From VAZQ01 sp963841105 (GTDB taxonomy: Bacteria; Pseudomonadota; Alphaproteobacteria; Rhizobiales; Xanthobacteraceae): 64,000 nucleotides of DNA. A program made the translations under genes and the position numbers. The notes below the pieces were generated by a model. That model was not told where the DNA came from, ran no database searches, and worked only from the letters and a program-made list of their open reading frames with translations. The stretch spans positions 124,001-188,000 of the forward strand of contig CAWJCB010000001.1 of the NCBI GenBank assembly GCA_963841105.1, given 5' to 3'. The first letter of the stretch is position 1; the number at the start of each line of letters is the position of its first letter. Below, one piece after another: positions 60,544 to 64,000 of this stretch.

Positions 60544-62026
60544 CTCAGACAACTCCCATAAGACATCGCAACCGCTTGTCGTCTTCGGCAAGCGCGGCAA
60601 TGTCGACATCCTTGTCGCTGTTAATGCCGCGGCCGAACGAACGGGAGTGCGGAACGGTCTGGCGCTGGCGCAGGCCCGCGCCATGCATCCCGCTCTCATT
60701 GCGGTGCCGGAGGACCAGGCAGCCGACGCGCGCCTTCTCGATGCCCTTGCCGATTGGTGCCAGCGCTACACGCCGCTGATCGCCACGGATGGCTCCGGCG
60801 GCATTCTGCTCGACATCAGCGGCTGCACGCACCTCTTCGGCAGCGAGCAAAAACTTCGTGACGATCTTCTCGCGCGCGTGCAGGGCTTTGGTTTCTCCGC
60901 GCGGGCTGCCATTGCCTCCACCATAGGCGCCGCCTGGGCCGCAGCGCGTTTCGACGGCATGGCGATGACGCCAGCCGGCCGCGAAGGCGAACTCCTCGCG
61001 CCACTGCCGCTTGCCGCACTGCGGCTGGAGCCCAAAACAGTGGCCGACCTGGCGCGCCTCGGCTTGAAGCGCATAGGCGACCTCCTCGACTTGCCGCGCG
61101 CTCCCCTCGCCGCCCGTTTTGGGACCGACCTCATCCGCAAGCTCGACCGCGCGCTCGGCCGGGAAGATGAGCCGCTCACCCCGCGCCGGCCGGTCGCACC
61201 CTATATCGCGGAAAGAAGCTTTCACGAGCCGATCGCGCGCGAAGAAGACGTGCTTGCGACCATCGAGCGCCTCGCTGCCCGGCTCGAACGCGCGCTGGCG
61301 GCGCGCGGCGACGGCGCACGCAATCTCGAGCTGGCCCTGTTCCGGACCGACGGAGCCGTCAAGCGCATCACCGCCGGAACATCGCGCCCGCTTCGCAACC
61401 CCGCCGCAATCCGCGCGCTCTTTGTCGAGCGTCTCGCTGCGCTGGGCGATGAGATCGACCCCGGCTTCGGATTCGACCTGGCGCGACTTTCAGTCGTCGT
61501 GGCAGAGCCGTCTCCCGACGAGCAGATCGGTCTCGGCGCCGTGGAGAATTCCACCGAGTTCGACCGCCTCATCGACCGGCTGAGCGCGCGGTTCGGACGC
61601 AATCGGGTGACGCGCCTCATCGCTCGGGACAGTCACATCCCTGAGCTTGCCGCACACGCGGTTCCAGCGCAGATGACGGCAACAGCCGAGGCCGGCTGGG
61701 ACCGTTTCCGCCGCGATGTTGGATTGAGCATACGACCGCTGCGTCTTCTCGCCAGACCCGAGCCGATCCACGATCTCCTGGCGCTCGTCCCCGACGGCCC
61801 GCCGGTGCGCTTCCGTTGGCGGCGCGCCTGGCACGAGGTGATTGCCGCCGAGGGACCCGAACGCATTGCCGCGGCCTGGTGGAGCGAGGACAGCGACGGC
61901 GCCGCGCGCGACTATTTCCAGGTGGAGGACAAAGCCGGTTTGCGCTTCTGGCTTTTTCGCGCCGGCCTTTATCGCGACAGCGCATCCTCACCGCCGCGCT
62001 GGTTCATGCACGGACTGTATGCGTGA
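60455..62026 (+). CDS. imuB: ImuB, Y-family polymerase-like mutasome hub
   Basis: A Y-family-like protein of about 523 residues that lacks polymerase catalytic acidic residues and links DnaE2 to the sliding clamp (family knowledge). The start of the fold is ILSLWLKRLATDRIAQQW, then GVRNGLALAQARAMHP, TDGSGGILLDISGCTHLFGSE and the LPLAALRLEPKTVADLARLGLKRIGDLLDLPRAPLAARFG region. The start is uncertain: GTG 60455 is the best in-frame codon and overlaps imuA. The stop overlaps the dnaE2 ATG. Confidence 0.88.
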   Translation: MWSSVSSSQRILSLWLKRLATDRIAQQWRNSDNSHKTSQPLVVFGKRGNVDILVAVNAAAERTGVRNGLALAQARAMHPALIAVPEDQAADARLLDALADWCQRYTPLIATDGSGGILLDISGCTHLFGSEQKLRDDLLARVQGFGFSARAAIASTIGAAWAAARFDGMAMTPAGREGELLAPLPLAALRLEPKTVADLARLGLKRIGDLLDLPRAPLAARFGTDLIRKLDRALGREDEPLTPRRPVAPYIAERSFHEPIAREEDVLATIERLAARLERALAARGDGARNLELALFRTDGAVKRITAGTSRPLRNPAAIRALFVERLAALGDEIDPGFGFDLARLSVVVAEPSPDEQIGLGAVENSTEFDRLIDRLSARFGRNRVTRLIARDSHIPELAAHAVPAQMTATAEAGWDRFRRDVGLSIRPLRLLARPEPIHDLLALVPDGPPVRFRWRRAWHEVIAAEGPERIAAAWWSEDSDGAARDYFQVEDKAGLRFWLFRAGLYRDSASSPPRWFMHGLYA

Positions 62027-64000
62027 TGAGCGCACAAACGCTTTCCTATTATGAGTTCGCCGTCGCCTCGAATTTTTCCTTTCTGCGCGGCGCGTCGCAT
62101 CCCGAGGAGCTGATGCTGCAGGCAGCTCATATCGGGCTGGACGGCATCGGGGTATGCGACCGCAACTCCGTCGCCGGCGTGGTGCGCGCCCATCTCATCA
62201 AACGCGAAAAAGCGCTGTCGCTCGCCTATCATCCCGGCGCGCGCCTCGTCTTCGCCGACAGCACACCGGATATTCTCGCCTACCCGCGCGACCGCGCAGC
62301 CTGGGGACGGCTTTGCCGGCTGCTCACCCACGGCAATCTGCGGGCCAAAAAGGGGGACTGCATCCTTCGGCTCGATGATCTCCTCGCGCATATCGAGGGT
62401 CTTGAGCTGGTGGTGATGGAGACATCGAGCCGGGACTATCCAGCGGCTCCCTTATTGCAAAGGCAACAAGGCCAAAAGAGCAAGCGTGAAGCGCCCGCAA
62501 CAACAACACTTCGATGGGTCGCAAGCAAGAAAGATAATTCAGACGCCAAGGAAATCCGGCTCCTCTGCCTTCTGCGCGATGCCACCCTCGGTCGCCTGCG
62601 GCTTGCGGCAAGCATGCTCTATCGCGGCAATGATCGCATGCGATTGGCGCAACGCATGCACATGGGGAAGCAAGCGCGCGTGGCGCTCATCGCCGTCAAT
62701 GACGTGCTTTATCATCATCCCGATCGGCGGGAATTGCAGGATGTCCTCACCTGCATCCGCGAGCACCTGACCATCGACGAAGCAGGCGGGCGCCTTGCCG
62801 CCAATGCCGAGCGCTATCTCAAGCCGCCGCGCGAGATGGCGCGCCTCTTCCGCGAGGCGCCGGAAGCGATCGCGCAGACATCGGCGCTGCATGAGGCGTT
62901 GACGTTCTCGCTCGATCAATTGCGTTATGAATATCCCGACGAGATACGCGCAGGCTTCGCCAGTCCGCAGGAGGCGCTCGTATTTCTGACGTGGGCGGGC
63001 GCGGCGGCGCGTTATCCCACAGGCATTCCGGACAATGTCCGCGACGTTCTCCATCATGAGCTGGCGCTGATCGCCAAGCTCGATTACGCGCCTTACTTTC
63101 TGACCGTCCATTCCATTGTCGGATTTGCCCGCAGCCAGAATATCCTTTGTCAGGGCCGTGGCTCGGCCGCCAACTCCGCCGTCTGCTACTGCCTGCGCAT
63201 CACCGATGTCGATCCGCGCGATGGACGCCTTCTGTTCGAGCGCTTCATCTCTTCCGATCGCGGCGAGCCTCCCGACATTGATGTCGATTTCGAGCATGAG
63301 CGGCGCGAGGAAGTGATCCAGCACATCTATCAACACTATGGCCGCGACCATACCGGGATTGCCGCGACCGTCATCTCCTATCGTGGACGTTCCGCCATCC
63401 GCGAAGTCGGCAAGGTGTTCGGGTTGTCGGAAGATACCATCGGCGCGCTCTCCTCCTCCATCTGGGGAATGGGAGGCGGCGCAGTGCGCGCAACCGAGCT
63501 GGAGAAGGCCGGCATCGATCTGCGCAGCGCGCGCGTGCAGAAAATGCAGGCGCTTGCCCACGAGATCCAGTCCTTTCCCCGTCATCTGTCCCAGCACGTC
63601 GGCGGTTTTGTCATCACGCGCAGTCCGCTCGACGAAGTTGTGCCGATCGGTAATGGCGCCATGGCTGAGCGCACCTTCGTCGAGTGGGACAAGGATGATC
63701 TCGATGCGCTCGGCATCCTCAAGATCGATGTGCTTGGCCTTGGCATGCTCACCTGTCTGCGCAAGGCATTCGAGCTAGTCGAGACGCATTATGGCCGCTC
63801 GTTTCGAGTGAGCCGAAATGAGGAAAACCGCGGTGTCCGCGGCGATACCTCCCCCTGCAAGGGGGAGGTCGACCGCCGGGAGCAAAGCGACAGGCGGTCG
63901 GGTGGGGGTCCCTCGATGCGCGCGATCACTGCGCTTGACCCCCACCCGGCTCGCTTTGCTCGCCGACCTCCCCCAAAAGGGGGAGGTATATCGCGTTTGT
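62026..64000 (+). CDS. dnaE2: Error-prone DNA polymerase DnaE2 (partial), with an in-frame repeat insertion
   Basis: Catalytic polymerase of the SOS mutasome. The frame from ATG 62026 is open to the right edge (658 codons) and the 3' end is outside. The PHP domain is seen in YYEFAVASNFSFLRGASHPEE and GIGVCDRNSVAG; the palm has CQGRGSAANSAVCYCLRIT and EPPDIDVDFEHERREEV, with the DIDVD acidic residues. At codon 604 the family sequence (ETHYGRSFRV) is interrupted by an in-frame element from about 63835. The ATG overlaps the imuB stop. A low-similarity stretch also lies at 62425-62560. Confidence 0.88.
   Translation, partial: MSAQTLSYYEFAVASNFSFLRGASHPEELMLQAAHIGLDGIGVCDRNSVAGVVRAHLIKREKALSLAYHPGARLVFADSTPDILAYPRDRAAWGRLCRLLTHGNLRAKKGDCILRLDDLLAHIEGLELVVMETSSRDYPAAPLLQRQQGQKSKREAPATTTLRWVASKKDNSDAKEIRLLCLLRDATLGRLRLAASMLYRGNDRMRLAQRMHMGKQARVALIAVNDVLYHHPDRRELQDVLTCIREHLTIDEAGGRLAANAERYLKPPREMARLFREAPEAIAQTSALHEALTFSLDQLRYEYPDEIRAGFASPQEALVFLTWAGAAARYPTGIPDNVRDVLHHELALIAKLDYAPYFLTVHSIVGFARSQNILCQGRGSAANSAVCYCLRITDVDPRDGRLLFERFISSDRGEPPDIDVDFEHERREEVIQHIYQHYGRDHTGIAATVISYRGRSAIREVGKVFGLSEDTIGALSSSIWGMGGGAVRATELEKAGIDLRSARVQKMQALAHEIQSFPRHLSQHVGGFVITRSPLDEVVPIGNGAMAERTFVEWDKDDLDALGILKIDVLGLGMLTCLRKAFELVETHYGRSFRVSRNEENRGVRGDTSPCKGEVDRREQSDRRSGGGPSMRAITALDPHPARFARRPPPKGGGISRL
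63835..63997. mobile_element. Palindromic repeat element inserted in frame into dnaE2 (about 163 bp)
   Basis: The ends are inverted: CGCGGCGATACCTCCCCC at the left and GGGGGAGGTATATCGCG at the right. Internal hairpins are ACCTCCCCCTGCAAGGGGGAGGT and ACCTCCCCCAAAAGGGGGAGGT, and GGGTGGGGGTC pairs with GACCCCCACCC. The dnaE2 frame crosses it without a stop, coding for about 54 residues such as GDTSPCKGEVDRREQSDRR. The motif is the common CCTCCCCC/GGGGGAGG intergenic repeat of related genomes, here inside a gene. Confidence 0.82.

Overview
The window is GC-rich, densely coded chromosomal DNA from an alphaproteobacterium, most likely a Hyphomicrobiales member near the Bradyrhizobium/Rhodopseudomonas/Xanthobacteraceae group. 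Supporting signs are the ileS-lspA-(BamF-like)-M16-M16 block, the serC-serA pair, Omp25/31-like porins, a DUF883 gene beside a small holin-like membrane protein, an imuA-imuB-dnaE2 cassette with a GAAC-N7-GAAC LexA box, and many small palindromic repeats typical of that group. The genus is inferred from gene content, not from a database match.

Layout. 1-5 kb: heavy-metal-type RND efflux (hlyD/cusB-like, cusA-like) and a secreted Pro-rich protein. 5.3-10.2 kb: two adjacent two-component systems. 10.2-19.7 kb: a catabolic stretch with two acyl-CoA dehydrogenases split by an L,D-transpeptidase, an enoyl-CoA hydratase, and a three-part molybdenum hydroxylase (cytochrome c, 2Fe-2S, Mo subunit). 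19.8-22 kb: envelope/stress membrane proteins and an AI-2E-family permease. 22.2-30.5 kb: ileS, lspA, envelope protein, M16 peptidase pair, creA, DUF3280-like protein. 30.5-37 kb: polar amino-acid ABC transporter divergent from an LVIVD-repeat protein and two cyclic-amidohydrolase genes. 37-40.1 kb: arfB, mutL, a PIN toxin pair. 40.2-41.7 kb: a decayed patch (inverted substrate-binding-protein gene, porin fragment, odd tRNA). 41.8-50 kb: flavoprotein, CelD-like acetyltransferase, purA and neighbours, a cyclase. 50-58 kb: serA-serC, two porins, a methyltransferase, glmM. 58.3-64 kb: FMN alpha-hydroxyacid dehydrogenase and the SOS mutasome imuA-imuB-dnaE2, which runs off the right edge.

Two themes stand out. 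First, at least seven conserved genes, including essential single-copy ones (ileS, purA, serC, glmM), carry a single +1 frameshift, usually explained by one extra base lengthening a 1-3 base run. A tRNA also has one extra C. This points to sequencing or assembly error rather than gene death, so these loci are annotated as single genes with a broken frame. Second, palindromic repeats have entered coding sequence: a roughly 160-bp element lies in frame inside dnaE2, a dispersed repeat encodes the last 39 residues of the CelD-like protein, and a hairpin cluster supplies the apparent N-terminus of a methyltransferase.

No phage, CRISPR array or full insertion sequence was seen. The most unusual items are the in-frame element in dnaE2, the internally inverted substrate-binding-protein gene, and the ABC/LVIVD/amidohydrolase cluster whose substrate is unknown.
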